From the NCBI RefSeq assembly GCF_000003815.2, contig NC_049987.1, forward strand, positions 22,121,218 through 22,185,217: a stretch of DNA of 64,000 nucleotides, given 5' to 3'. A program made the position numbers and the translations under genes. Positions 11,698-23,188 of the stretch are shown here, in pieces (position 1 is the first letter of the stretch; each line of letters opens with the position of its first letter). This DNA is from Branchiostoma floridae. Its lineage: Eukaryota; Chordata; Leptocardii; Amphioxiformes; Branchiostomatidae. The notes beneath the pieces were generated by a model. The model had not been told where the DNA came from, did no database searches, and saw only the letters and a program-made list of their open reading frames with translations.

Positions 11698-12029
11698 TTG
11701 TTTGTTTGTTTGAAACTGTACCGGGGACACCGTTGCCATGTTGTGCCCGTGTGCACTGGACTAGAACTGTTCCCGACAGAACGGTCCGTCTGGAATCTTT
11801 TGGTGATGTGTAAACAGTATATACGGAGCGAGGTTCTCAGTCACGGAACGCCTGAAGGGGACAAGGCGGGAGATGTCCCGTGTCCCCTCAGCTGAAGCGG
11901 TGGGAACCGGCGCCGAACCCTCCTGCACGCAGCGACGGTAGTCTGCACAGCAGGCCTAATTGCAGCCGTTCTATACTACTAGCACAAGAGTTCGAAGACC
12001 TCATATCTCCGTGAATTATTCTGATTACA

Positions 12030-12240
12030 CAAATGGAGGTTCTGTTGAAGTGCCAAGGTCCCCAATAGGGTGCCCAAGATTGACCTTGACCTTCATCTTC
12101 CCAACACCTACCTACATACCAAATATCATCGTAATCCATCAAGAGGTTCTTGAGTTATCCTGACGACAGAAACACAGACAGACAGACACACATACACATC
12201 CAAAACTATGTATCCATTTCCATGGAGATATCTAAGAATC
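12030..12240. repeat. dispersed repeat, second copy of the 930-1070 element
   Basis: It shares CCAAGGTC, TGACCTTGACCTT-like, ACCAAATATCATCGTAATCC and GTTCTTGAGTTAT with the element at 930-1070, and is also followed by a (CAGA)/(ACAC) tract. Probably the 3' portion of a retroposon. The stretch 12241-12719 shows nothing recognisable. Confidence 0.55.
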
Positions 12241-12719
12241 TGACAATTTTGTACCTTCGACCAAGGAGGTTATATTCTTGCTCCGACACAGTAGAAGATA
12301 AAATGCACTTCGTCGTAGATTGTTTGTTAATGATAGAAATATCATATCTATTTATATAGAAAGTTGATTCCCTCACTTTAGTTAAAACATATGGGTAGCC
12401 CTGAAAAATTTATGTTCCTCATGCGTCTTGACAAACCGACTACAGGTACTATTAAACCCACACAATCCTACATTTTTACAATTACCAACAATACCTCATG
12501 GAGGTAATAAGCCAAAACCTTTATGCTAGACCAGATCTATGATACTTTTACATGTGTGTTTTGTCTTTGTTGTGAACTATACTTAGCTCAATTGGGCAAA
12601 ATGCACAATAAAGGTCTTCATTGATTTACAAAAACGCCCGTGAGAGATCCTGCAGCCGAGGCTACCGTGAGTGGAGGTAAATAGAGCCGAACCGTCAAGC
12701 CTGGCCGCCAGAACACTGG

Positions 12720-13225
12720 TGAGACGGTACACAGGAGCGATGTGTACAGTACACAAACCGTGCAGTACATGTTCAGCTTAGTTTTCTACTGTACCAATCG
12801 GCAAATCTATTCTCTCAAAATGGAAATAGCCTCTCAATACAAATCCCCAAAAGTGTAAGGACACAGACCCATCAAACCGTCTAATTCCATTCCATGCAGA
12901 CTGAGTCAGGACACAGGAGCGATGTGCACAGTACACAAACTGTGCAGGACATGTTAAGCTGAGCTTTCTATTGTACCAATAATCAAATCGTTTGTCGTAG
13001 AAATGGAAATATCCTCTCAATGCAAATCCCCAAAAGTGTAAGGACACAGACCCATCTAACCATTCCACGCAGAAGTCAGGACATAGGAGCGATGGGTACA
13101 GTACACAAACCAGGCAGTACATGTTAATCTTAGCTTTCTACTGTACGAATCATCAAAGCTATTCTCTCAGAAATGGAAATAACCTCTCGGTGCAAAGCTC
13201 CCAAAATATACATGTTAAGACACAG
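12720..13225. repeat. three-copy tandem repeat, 170-185 bp unit
   Basis: Landmarks recur at regular spacing: GGAGCGATG near 12735, 12918 and 13087; 'TGTAC.AAT' then TCAAA near 12793, 12975 and 13143; CCCCAAAAGTGTAAGGACAC near 12845 and 13030. The units differ by many substitutions, so the array is old. Confidence 0.8.
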
Positions 13226-14068
13226 AAAGCCTTTTTGCAAAGACCCGTCTGACAGTGGAATCCCCTTCCACCCAAAAGTCACAGGTAGAGCTCTTTCGTT
13301 GTCTTCTTCAAGACCAAGGCCTGGGCCTCCTTTGTGGACCCCTTTAATGAAAAACGCTAATAGATACAGTACTCATGCCAGGGAGCACTAACCATAATAC
13401 TGAAGTGTTAGACTGATAGCAAACTACTAGCGGCTTTTGTGTAACCATCTTGTATTTCTTGGCCAAGGTTGGCCCTTAGATACGTAGCTACCGGCTAGTT
13501 CGGCAATGTATGTACAGCTAAACGAATGAACAAATAAACAAATCACCAGGGAAAGGTTTAAGCCCTTTACAACAATGGGAAAGGCTACCAGAGAGTGCAA
13601 ACACACTCTGGGGGTACATAATAGTTCTCTCTGCACGATTTACACAACGAAGCCTGTAGCTGCAGTTTGAAGAGAAACTGCTAGGAGATTGATATTTGAA
13701 GACTGATAATTCTCTGTTAAACCCAGACAGATGAAAATCAACACAATCGTCAAGACAAAAACAGATAAGGTCTATGCCACAAGATCTAGGATGAATTGCG
13801 ATCCAACCAACCAACCAAGGCAGATGGAAATCTGAGTGAGAACATTACCTCCTGCGCGCTCCGCACCATTTTGGCATGCCGACGTCCTTGGACATGATCT
13901 AAAAAGCCATTGTCGCCCCGTTTGAAGGAGGATGAGCCTTTGTTATCATGAAAACCTGAATACTTCCCTTTCTGGGCCTCCTCTGAGAGGCAAAATAAGC
14001 TGTCGTTTCACCTTAGTTTGTTGTGGTACCAGAAGTAATTTGTGTTGCGTGAGTGGCTTAACAATTTC
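13226..14068. other. no confirmed gene; one possible small exon
   Basis: On the minus strand 13898-13849 is a 50-bp stretch with a good acceptor (GGCTTTTTAG) and donor (GAG|GTAATG). One frame reads HVQGRRHAKMVRSAQE. Its phase does not join cleanly to the last known exon of the gene at 14269-18781, so it is left unassigned. Otherwise nothing was seen. Confidence 0.25.
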
Positions 14069-14227
14069 TACTCTCCAAGCAGAGGTCATGCGCTTTTATC
14101 GGGCTTTCTATTTTGTCAGGTTTGCCTGGCGGTCAGAAAGACAACCTGACAACAATAAAAGTCCGATAAAACACTCCAAAGTAGTAAAAACAACAACAAC
14201 CAGAGCCTAACCTCTGCTTGGAGAGTA
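14069..14227. mobile_element. MITE, ACTCTCCAAGCAGAGGT ends
   Basis: The two ends (ACTCTCCAAGCAGAGGT and AACCTCTGCTTGGAGAGT) are inverted copies about 160 bp apart. It lies in the intron about 40 bp after the donor of the exon at 14269. Confidence 0.8.
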
Positions 14228-14268
14228 AAAATCCCTAATAGAAAACTTTGCTGCCGCTTCCGACTCAC

Positions 14269-14530
14269 CGTTTGGGTGTCCGTTTGCCGTCCTTCCGCCC
14301 CCCTCCTATAGACGACCGTCTGGAGCGGGTGGAGTCTACGGAGCCCCTGCGGCTGGAGGCCCGAGGCTGGGACGACCCGGCCCCGCTCCCCAGGCTACGG
14401 GCTATGTTGGTCATGGTGTGGACCTGCATCACCCCTCGCGCTACTGCCGCTAGCTTTCCCCTCATGAGACCGACGGAGGACAGTCTTCTCCTCGGGCTGG
14501 GTGGGTCTGGGCTGGGCGAGGGCATGGTGG
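14269..14530 (-). CDS. unknown gene, exon D
   Basis: Codes PRRRLSSVGLMRGKLAAVAR, then GVMQVHTMTNIARSLGSG and an RRGSV/RRSSI-rich end, with a strong donor CG|GTGAGT at 14269/14268. The 5' end is uncertain: several AGs (about 14538, 14511, 14499) keep the required phase. It is strongly GC-rich. Confidence 0.5.
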
Positions 14531-17500
14531 CGGCTCCGCTCACACCCCGTAAACTTGACTAACGATGGCTACAAGTTAACCCAGGCGGCAGAGAACTCCT
14601 AGTGCCCGCCAAATCCGTGTTGGATGGTTCAAACCCCGTAAACTTGACTACCGATGGCTGCAAATAACCCAGGCGGCAGAGAACTCTTAGTGTCCCGAAG
14701 GGAGCCCTCCAAATCCGCAATGGACTGGACACCAGGTGACAGTATATAGACTGTTCATATCACTCAATTCCGTATCATGTACCGTAGACCAACGGAACAG
14801 ACCTAAGAAGCCTAAGCTAGTAGCAGTATGCATCCTTCCATCTCTCCAGATGATGGTAACACTGGTGATAAAGGACTCGGTTGGCAGCGTCTTGTGTGGT
14901 GACTTTGGAGTACAAAATCCTAGCTTTGCAGTCCCGGTCACAGTTTGCAGATACAAAAGTAGAGGTGTTCTGTTCCTACACTAGTACATTTCATATGTGA
15001 CATGTAACCTTAACACAAAACTCTCAGATGTACCTCCTTCAATCCCTCAGGTGGCACCACCAAAGCCCGGATAGACGATAGATATAGACAGCACGGCCAA
15101 AACGTCTGAGTCTTATATGAAAGGTTCGTGACCAACAGTCGTGCGGTCTCCCTTGGTTCCCATATCGCGCGAGCTCGCTTGGTAATGACGCAGAAATTTT
15201 GGCATATCTCTTTTCACCTGCACCTTTCAACACGTGTGACACAGGACGGTGATATTTGGTGTAACGAACCCGGGACGATACAGCACCGCCCTTAGGTATG
15301 CTGCATGACGGTCATAACGGTGGCATCGGTGGCGTATTGGAAGGTATATATATGTATGTGTTTGACCCAGAGCCCAGAGGCCATGGGTTCGAATCCCCTA
15401 ATATGCTCCGACGTTGTGATCTTTGGAAAGGCACTTAAAACCAGTTTGATCACTTCACTCAGGTGAAAATGAGTACCAAACTGCGGTTATGGACGTATCT
15501 CGGATAGTACGTTCAATGACAATGAAGTTCCCGCGGTTGAAGAGAGCCACAACTCTAGTACACCAAAGAACACTTATCAATAAAAAGATAAAGAATAGGG
15601 GTCCATTCCAATGTGAGAGGACCATATAGATCTGTCCGGATGTATCCATGCAACTTTTGTCCCTCAGTACAAACCTGGTGTGTTACGCCATGAGGCGGTT
15701 CACCGGGTATGCAATACAAACAAACAAAAAACATAACACTGTAAAGGATTGGGCAGGATACATGTGAACTGGTGGGAACGTACAAAGAAAGTGTTTTCTT
15801 TGTTTGTTTATGTACTGTTCATGTCTTACCTGCAGTGTCTTGTCATTATGGAATGTGATTTTACTCAATTCTGCAAGATCAACGGTATTCAGAGGTACTA
15901 CTACTCAGGGGTAACTCTGCAATGTTGATTTGACAAATAAAGATTTGCAATAAAGATTTGAGATTTGAGAAAGGAGCTAGTGTGTCGTTAGCCTGATTAA
16001 ATATCGCTTATAGCTGCCCGCCCAACATCCGCGGGGAGGGGCTGGTTACAGCCCTGGACAGCGGAGTTTGTGTTACACAGACTAGTATGTCGTCAATGCG
16101 AGCATATACGAGTCTATATCAGATCACCTCACAAGGTTATTCGGTGCTAGTAGCCCTACTAGCTGATATTTTCCGGTGTTTCCGAAAACCACAAAAGCGA
16201 AAGAAGACTTTAAAGGTGGGGTCACACCTGCGTATATATTTAAGTCCGTATAAGGCGCGCATGGGAGTATTTGCCTCCACCAGGCTCCACAGGTCGTTGT
16301 AAAAATGATAGAAATTGGACAAACGTAAACAGGTAACATGTCAGACGAGCTAGCTGGGTCGCTAACCATACTTCTCGGTCAGCTAACTCATCTCGCATGT
16401 TATGTATCTATATTTGTCCAATTTGTACTTTTTTCCCGCGACCCGTGGAGCCTGGTAGAGACTAAGAGCGTCATACGCACCTCAAACGGACTTGAATATA
16501 TACGCACGTGTGACCCCACCTTAAGCAAGGAGGTTGAAAAGGGCTTTGCTTTAAGTGTATATTGTTCGGTTTGAGCTGGATGTACAGAAAGGGGCAGAGA
16601 AAGGCACGCGCATTTTTATAAAACTGTAAATATGACATTACATACCCGCTGACATCAATATTTCAGAACCTTTCGTGCAGTCATTTCCAGATATGGAATA
16701 AAACGATATCTAAATTCAGCTGTCATACGAAGAAATGGCGCATAAGAACACTTTCTCTCTCTTCTCTCTCTTTCTCTCTCTCCCTCCATTCTTTCTTTTC
16801 TTAGCATTCTTCTTTCTTTCATTGTCACGTGTCTGGAGGCAATAGTGTAGTCTCTGCAAGACCGACTAGGCTTGTGATTATAGGGAAAACGATTTTCCAG
16901 GGGAGTTTTGCTAACAGAGGAGTTGGTCGGCCGCGCAGTGGGAAACAATGGACCTAAGCTAGCGTGGCCAATTTCCCGATTTTTCAGTGCCGAATTCTAC
17001 GATCCCTGTTTAAAGCCGTAGGAAGGCCTGGTGGAGTCTAGCAATAATGAAGTTTAAAAACAGACGAGACTTACTCTGATGACGAATGGTGGTGCCGCTT
17101 GCCCCTCCTGTGGTGCCCGTGGTGTCCATGGTGCCGATGTGTTGTCGGGTGATGCGCAGTTTTGGAACTACTCGCGACAGAAGACTTTGCGGAGTCCACT
17201 GACGTGACGGAGTCTCTCCTTTTTAGAAGTAGATTTGAATACATCTTTAGATCCGACAGCTACCACAATGCCAAGATAATATAATCTTATTATCCTATGT
17301 TATTTAATTAGTAGAATTTTAAGATCTATTCTTTATTCTTTTGTTTTTAGTTTATAGTTGACCATACAAAAGTCATTGTGTTTTTGGCGTGTCAAAAAAG
17401 CTTGCATTGTACAAAGCTAAGGGCACAACCTGCCGTACGTGCAAATACGTGCTGTCTGCGTGCCAAAACGTGGGCAATCTTTTGGGATCCGTAAGTGGTA

Positions 17501-18781
17501 AGTACCGCCTCCGTACAAACTCGTAGGTAATACGACGGATTTTGAATCACACAGACACGCCGTAGAACTTTACGTGCAGGCAAAACTTTGTGTGCCATCG
17601 GGCTGTGGATTCGCCACCCGCACGTGCCAGTACGGGCGACGCGCCTGCCCTGTACAGCCTAAACGTTTTCAGAAATACCTGGCGGTTGTGGCTTTCCAAA
17701 AAAAAAAAAAACACGTACGGACAAATTGCACGTACGGCTAATCTCCAAGCAGATTCACGGTGGCGTTATATAGTATCAAACCCACCTCCGGTGGCCGTTT
17801 GACTCCCTTTGGCCGGCTATACTCCTTGGCCAGCTTTGATACTATCTTATGGCACCGTAGGATCTGCTTGGAGATTAGCCCTGTACAGCCTGAACGTTTT
17901 CAAAAATACGTGGCGGACGTGGCCTCCCCAAAAACGTACGGACAAATTGCACGTACGGCGGATTGTGCCCATTAGCTTTAGAGATAGTATCAAAGCTAGC
18001 AAAGGAGTATAGCCGGCACCGGTGCCCGTCTGACTATCTTTGGCCGGTTTGACTCCCTTTGGCCGGCTATACTCCTTTGCCAGCGTTCATACTATCTCTA
18101 AGGCACCATAGGGTCTGCTTGGAGACTAAATAAAGCTTGCATTATACAAAGCAACCACCTTTTGAGCCGCAGCGCCGCCGTGCCGGACGCCAGGGACTGC
18201 ATCTTCATGATCCCCCTGGCCAGCGCGCGGAACCCCCCTCCGGAGCGCAGCCGGCTGGCAGGGGGGGTCGAGTTGCTCCTGAAAGACGAAACACATACCA
18301 TTGAATAAATCGAATGAAGAGCCTTTTGCTTCAAAGGCTTAAATAATAGTGGAAAAGAGTGTGCTTTTAGGGCTCACTGGTCGTATCATTCCTACTGTAA
18401 ACTCTACGTATTTGTCACATAGTTTGAGCAACATGTTTAAGTACAGGTGACAACAAAATGTTTTACTATTAACCTCAATTTCTCAATTGTTACAGTTCTT
18501 TAATTCATATTATATTTTCTGCACTTGTATTTTGATTAGCATTAGCTTAGTTCAGTAGAGCAGGCTTCTCCCCTCCTCCTATACTTGTTATCACATTATA
18601 CTCTACTTCAATTTATTGTTATTTCTTACTGCGAAATAAACAAGCAAACAAACAAAACAGACCTGTCTGGGGTTTGCTCTTTGGGTGTGGGTGTGGAGGC
18701 GGCTGATGAGGCGTGCGGCTTGGGAGATGTGAAGATGCTCCGCTTGTGGCCTGAGACGGACTCACTTGGTGACGTCGCCAT
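14269..18781 (-). CDS. unrecognised Ser/Arg/His-rich protein gene, 5' part
   Basis: Four exons join in one frame, all with phase-2 introns: 18781-18663, 18278-18159, 17218-17075 and about 14530-14269. They begin MATSPSESVSGHKRSIFTSP. The joined protein has a His-rich tract (HRHHGHHGHH), several RRxS sites typical of basophilic kinases (RRDSV, RRRLSSV, RRGSV, RRSSI), and two similar short helices, FRALARGIMKM and LAAVARGVMQV. No enzyme domain, signal peptide or membrane span is visible. It resembles the low-complexity N-terminal region of a larger protein whose other exons lie further left and were not found. The start is supported by an upstream in-frame TGA and the context CAATGG. Confidence 0.55.
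14544..14715. repeat. two-copy tandem repeat beside exon D
   Basis: Blocks at about 14544-14625 and 14633-14715 share ACCCCGTAAACTTGACTA, CGATGGCT and AACCCAGGCGGCAGAGAACT. They lie directly at the 5' side of exon D. Confidence 0.75.
15355..15575 (+). mobile_element. tRNA-derived SINE, diverged
   Basis: A B-box-like GGGTTCGAATCCCC is followed by TTTGGAAAGGCACTT, ACTCAGGTGAAAATGAGTAC and AGAGAGCCACA, the same body as the SINE at 1827. The A-box is degraded. It lies in the intron between exons C and D of the unknown gene. Confidence 0.7.
15780..15970 (+). mobile_element. possible LINE 3' end
   Basis: AT-rich DNA ending in CAAATAAAGATTTG, AATAAAGATTTG and AGATTTGAG repeats, typical of a retroposon tail. 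No coding part is left. Confidence 0.35.
16213..16523. mobile_element. MITE with long inverted ends
   Basis: The left end AAGGTGGGGTCACACCTGCG continues into ATATATTTAAGTCCGTATAAG. The right end is its inverse (ACTTGAATATATACGCACGT then GTGACCCCACCTT). It is the best preserved copy of the family at 355-745. A TTCTC-rich pyrimidine tract follows at about 16755-16805. Confidence 0.85.
17075..17218 (-). CDS. unknown gene, exon C, His-rich
   Basis: 144 bp starting RDSVTSVDSAKSS and ending in HRHHGHHGHHRRGKRHHHSS. The donor is GTAAGT; the acceptor (TTCTAAAAAG) is weak. The phase fits both neighbouring exons. Confidence 0.5.
17640..18128. mobile_element. composite of direct repeats and two foldback MITEs
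   Basis: A block of about 90 bp (CTGTACAGCCT.AACGTTTTCA to CAAATTGCACGTACGGC) occurs at about 17650-17738 and again at 17879-17967. Between the copies is a MITE (17739-17877) with TAATCTCCAAGCAGAT / GATCTGCTTGGAGATTA ends. A second, related foldback follows at about 17980-18127. All this lies in the intron between exons B and C of the unknown gene. Confidence 0.7.
18159..18278 (-). CDS. unknown gene, exon B
   Basis: Acceptor TCTTTCAG and donor AAAAG|GTGGTT bound 120 bp coding SNSTPPASRLRSGGGFRALA and then RGIMKMQSLASGTAALRLK. The exon is clearly more GC-rich than the DNA around it. Confidence 0.55.
18663..18781 (-). CDS. unknown gene, exon A (start)
   Basis: It runs from ATG to donor CAG|GTCTGT and codes MATSPSESVSGHKRSIFTSP followed by a Ala/Ser/Thr/Pro-rich segment. 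Length 119 bp, phase 2. An acceptor-like AACTTCAG lies 29 bp upstream of the ATG, so the exon may begin there with a short 5' UTR. Confidence 0.5.
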
Positions 18782-18844
18782 TGTAGGGGTCTGTCAGTGT
18801 GTCTTCTGAAGTTGACGCTGTGGAAACGGTACGATTATATGTAG

Positions 18845-19023
18845 TAATCTCCAAGCAGATCCTACGGTGCCATAAGATATAATATCAAAGCTGGCTAAGG
18901 AGTATAGCTGGCCAAAGGGAGTCAAACGGGCACAGGAGCGTAGCACACTCCTAGGCCGGCTTCACTCCTCCGCGGCCAGCTTATGATACCATCTTATGCT
19001 ACCGTGGGATCTGCTTGAAGATT
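18845..19023. mobile_element. MITE, TAATCTCCAAGCAGATCC ends
   Basis: The ends TAATCTCCAAGCAGATCCTA and GGGATCTGCTTGAAGATTA are inverted. The interior contains the family motifs GGCTAAGGAGTATAG and 'GGCCAAAGGGAGTCAAACGG'. No coding capacity. Confidence 0.85.
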
Positions 19024-19397
19024 ATATATGTAGTCGGTTTGTAATACTACGGCCATTTGAAGCCTAATGTCACATTTCCACAAAAGGCCCAGCCGAGCAG
19101 TTTCGGGGGAAAGAAAAGTGCGATACAAAAGACAACAAAAACACAATAAAGAGCAAAAAAATTCAACAGCATGCCCTGTGGAATAAACTTTATCTTATTC
19201 GTTTTCGCAAACAGCCCAGTCTCTAAAGAGCTAATGCATTTGCACAGCACTTACGTTGCTACGGCAACATTAGTTTGCACTACTGCAAGTCATATAATGC
19301 CACTTTGAAAGCTTCATCTTTGTGTGACATCACAAGAGGCACATAGAAGTCCAGGTAAAACCTTAAACAGAAATGGAAAGGAATTCAGCATGCCCCA

Positions 19398-19497
19398 NNN
19401 NNNNNNNNNNNNNNNNNNNNNNNNNNNNNNNNNNNNNNNNNNNNNNNNNNNNNNNNNNNNNNNNNNNNNNNNNNNNNNNNNNNNNNNNNNNNNNNNN
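19398..19497. other. assembly gap (100 N)
   Basis: Exactly 100 Ns, a placeholder size, so the true length is unknown. Confidence 0.99.
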
Positions 19498-19659
19498 CAC
19501 TTAGATATTCCAGATGACTTGTAGATATCTGTCCGTCAAATGTTCTGCTCGTCTGCCCGATCTACTAGTATTCACACACAATGCGGATGGAATCTTCACC
19601 ACCGTTGAAAATACTCAGATGTGGCAGGTTGAATCTAGAAGCTTATAATCCAGGCACAG

Positions 19660-20285
19660 CTTTGAGATGGTTGGCTGCGGTGCAAACATACGTGTGAACG
19701 ATGGCGGGGACTAATCGACCTAAACTGTCGAACCTGCAGCAAAGTTGACTGAGGAAATGCTAGATCAGAAGGCACGGATCCACCTATATAGGATGACTTC
19801 AATGAAACGGTGAGATATTTCTTACACTCCAGATGACTTGTAAAATCTCCAGACAGTCCTGACGTATCCTTTGTCCTGTTGTAGTATAGAAATCTCACCA
19901 CGGCAATGTTGACGGAGGAAATATCAGACCAGGAGGCATCGAGATGAGAGTCGTTCTTCAGAGATGAGTTCACTAAGACGTTGTCTTACTCCTTACACCT
20001 TGGCCTTGATGACTGGTAAAATCTCCGGATAGTCCTGGTGTTCCCTTTGTCCTGTTGTTAGTGTATGTAGAACTTGCACCAAGGCGGTGTTAGCTGACGA
20101 AATATCAGACAAGAAGGCATCGAGATGAGAGACCGTCTTCACAGATGGGTTCACTAGGAAGCTGGATTATTCCTCACACTTATGATGGCTGGTAAAATCT
20201 CCGATTTAGTCTTGCAGTTCCCTGTTTTCTCCTGTTGTGATATGGACCACGCACCGCGGCCCGGTAAGGTTGACTGGGAAGGTCC
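19660..20285. repeat. tandem repeat, about 160-185 bp unit, four copies
   Basis: Recurring landmarks: GGAAATATCAGACCAGGAGG near 19917 with variants near 19755 and 20098; CATCGAGATGAGAG near 19938 and 20119; ACTGGTAAAATCTCCGGATA near 20015 with variants near 19840 and 20190. Diverged tandem array with no coding sense. Confidence 0.8.
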
Positions 20286-20407
20286 CAACCTGCTACAGCT
20301 CTGCATGTGTCCGGTGTTTACACGGTTTTACACGTTACGGTATGCGCGCCAATGGGCGGGTCGGGTTCGGGAGATATGGGCGCATTCTCCTACTCAAAAC
20401 ACTACTT

Positions 20408-20829
20408 TAGGCCACACCAATTTCATTTGTTGCTTCTCGGATTTTTTTTTACATAAAATCATAAAGAAATTGGACCGGCAGGTCGAAGAAAGAGATAAAA
20501 ATAAGTTTTTTTGTGCAAAAACGTCTGGGGTGGCGAGATCGAGGGGCTTACTGAAGTTACATAATTAACAAGATATTCAACAAATAAGAAATTTTAGGAT
20601 TTCCCAGGCACTCTTTGTGCAATGAATCAATATTTATGGTGGTCCCTGGTTAGCAAAGCCCAATCTTGAAAAAAATATATATACAGTCCAAAACAACCAC
20701 GAATTGGAGTCAGGACAGGCAGTGAAAATTTGTCAACGCGAGATGTGGCCAATTTTTTTTTTTTCAAATTAAAAAAAAAAGTAGGACAGCAGAATCCGAG
20801 AAGCAACAAATAGAATTGGTGTGGCCTAA
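20408..20829. mobile_element. MITE with about 35-bp terminal inverted repeats
   Basis: The left end TTAGGCCACACCAATTTCAT continues as TTGTTGCTTCTCGGA; the right end is the near-perfect inverse (TCCGAGAAGCAACAAATAGA, ATTGGTGTGGCCTAA). The interior is AT-rich with poly-T and poly-A runs. No open frame of note. Confidence 0.85.
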
Positions 20830-20832
20830 CGT

Positions 20833-21520
20833 CAACGGTGAAAGAAAACCCGAGGCGTGTCTGTCTCTAATGTGTCCACGTCTCCACGGAGCGACCATGC
20901 TTCCATGGCCATGAATACGCCTGGAGCAGGCAACTATCAGTATCTGCCGCCCACTGCTGGTGGGTGATACCTAGCCTCTACCAGGATCCACAGGGCGCTA
21001 GAAAAATAGTAGGAATTGGCCAAGTAAGACAGAAAACACGCCAGGGGAGTTAGATGGCTGAGGAGTACAGTTTTCCGCCAGGCCGGCAATTAGCTCCTAC
21101 TAGGCTTTTATTCCTAACCTGGCCAAAGTCCCCTTATTCGGCCAGGCGGGAGTTTGGTAGAGACTAGAATTCTCTCCCCCACCACTCTACTTTAACGGTG
21201 AACGAAAACTCTCTCTAATGTGTCCACGTCTCCACGGAGCGACCATGCTCTCCTGGCCATGAATACGCACGGAGAAGGCAACAAACTAGTCTCTACCTAG
21301 ACCCCCGCATGGACGAATAGGGGACTTTGGCAAGTTAGGAGTAAAAGCCTAGGAGTGTTGGACCTGGCTTACGTCGCAAACTGTACTCCGCGGCCATCTA
21401 TTACTTCTCTGGCGTTTTTTCTGTCTTATTTGGCCAATTTCTATCATTTTTCCGTGACCTGTGGAGCCTGGTAGAGGCTAGCAACTACCTGCCGCCCACT
21501 GCTGGTGATACCCACAGTTA
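20833..21520. repeat. tandem duplication carrying two inverted MITEs
   Basis: The block 'AACGGTGAA.GAAAA', GTGTCCACGTCTCCACGGAG, CGACCATGCT and CTGCCGCCCACTGCTGGTG occurs at 20833-20960 and again at about 21193-21510. Inside are two copies, in opposite orientation, of a MITE (about 20972-21166 and 21279-21480) with TAGTCTCTACC / GGTAGAGGCTA ends and a shared TTTGGC.AAGTTAGGA core. The element also occurs at 38337. Confidence 0.7.
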
Positions 21521-22189
21521 AACCTGGAGACACGCCATGCTCGGGTGAACGTAAATACGCCAGGTACTTTCTGATGAATGGCGAGGCCATCGCACCATTT
21601 GTAAGGGGTAAACGGATTAACTAAATTACATGGCTAGACGTGCGAAGGGGTTAAGTCCCGAAATCATAAGGTTCTTTTTCCACCGCTAGATGCCAACCGT
21701 ACAACGACCAAAATTGAATGTGTGTTATCCTTGCTGTCATAATTGGAATATGAAGCAAAATGTAGGATTTAAAAGACAACTGTAAACAAAACCCGCGTTC
21801 CTTATAAACATCAAGAGCGAGCCCCGGTTGGAAATGTGAACCTTAGCATCAGCGGTCACACCCACTAGTAACGCTACAACATTGTAAAAGCTTCTATAGC
21901 ACATGGGGAGTGTGTAGATATGGTTGACTGGACAGGTGTCTTAATTAAGGCACAGATCGCCCGCTAATTGAAAGTGTCATTTTAGAATACTGATCAAAAG
22001 AAACAAAGCAAAGCAAAAGAAACAATTAAACATCAAACTCGTAGGAACGATTCTGAATATTAGGTCCACACAGTTGGACGATTTGCACAAGATAACACTT
22101 ACTGAAGCAACTGGATAGATTTTCTTAACATTCAGGCGTTTCAGGTAGCATCCACTACCTTTCGTCAATGACGAAAGAAATTTTCTTCT
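21521..22189. other. intergenic; part of a dispersed repeat at the end
   Basis: Nothing was recognised up to 22080. About 22081-22180 is half of a dispersed repeat (GAAGCAACTGGATAGAT, CAGGCGTTTCAGGTAG), whose other half is at about 22535-22585. The LINE fragment lies between the halves. Confidence 0.45.
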
Positions 22190-22513
22190 TCTTCTTTATT
22201 CATTAAAATCAACCTTACAGAGATTAATTCTTAGCAGAAGCACCTCTGAATGCCGTTGATCTTACAATGTGACTCAGAGTAAATACTTACAACGACTAGA
22301 CAACATGTACAGTACGCATGACATACACGGTACATAGACAAATAAAAACAAGTAGGCACCAGTCATTGATTTGTTGTACAGTCTGATTGTATAATGTAGG
22401 AATGAGTTGCGCAGTCTGGAGGTCCTTGCTTTTGGGACCGAGATACTACATGAGCTTCGAAGTGACCTCCCAGTGACCTCTGACCTGACCGGAGGGACCA
22501 TGAAATTTCTCAT
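22190..22513 (-). pseudogene. LINE reverse transcriptase, extreme C-terminal fragment
   Basis: A short frame includes ARTSRLRNSFLHYTIRLYNK, the pattern that ends many jockey/CR1-type reverse transcriptases. The 3' end on this strand finishes with AATAAAGAAGAAGAAGAA. It is inserted in the dispersed repeat noted just before, splitting it. Confidence 0.6.
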
Positions 22514-22585
22514 CGTTTACAAAATCCATCCAGTTGCTTCAGTGTCACCTTACGTGTCTTATTACCTGGATGTCTAAGAATTATC

Positions 22586-23188
22586 CTTCCCGACGCATTG
22601 AGCCAATTTTCTTGGATTGGGATGAAGGGCGACCAGGGACATCTAGCGGGCGAGTTTGTAACTGCACGAAGCTAAGTTAAACCAACTTTTGCTGACAAAA
22701 ACATTTTTGGCAAGGCCACAGAGGGAAGTACTAATTTTCATAGCTGGACCCTAAATTGTATCTGACTGGCACATGTCCTATGGCATATCAGCAATAAGGA
22801 TATTCCCTTTCGAGTTCATTAATGCAGTTGAATAGAGAATTATTCTTATAAATTGTCCAATAAGTGTGTTAAACAACAAATGTGGCCTAAAGGACAGATC
22901 AGGTAACAATTTGAAGGGATCTGATCTATTTTTGAGGATAAAATTTTCAGTCGTTGAAAATGTGTAGACATTACATTATTTCTAACACTTGACAAAATGT
23001 CAAATCTCTTTCAGAGTCAAACCATGCAATAGATTTAGAATCTTATCATTGACTTCATTGTCAGTTTCACTTGTTTTCATTCAGCTTATACTTACTCACA
23101 CTATAATTAATTGTTGTTCACTTGAAATTAGCCTACAGGCATGAATTTGCAGTTAACTTGTTACTTTTACATTCCCTACAGGTCTGCT
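22586..23188. other. intergenic, nothing recognised
   Basis: AT-rich, without coding exons or clear repeats. Confidence 0.5.

Noticed and set aside
13849-13898. Possible exon HVQGRRHAKMVRSAQE (half of a U1-type zinc finger?)
   Set aside because: The splice sites look fair, but the phase does not match the exon at 14269 and there is no second half of a finger nearby.
20182-20568. 128-codon plus-strand open frame
   Set aside because: It begins in a tandem array and ends within a MITE; no conserved feature.
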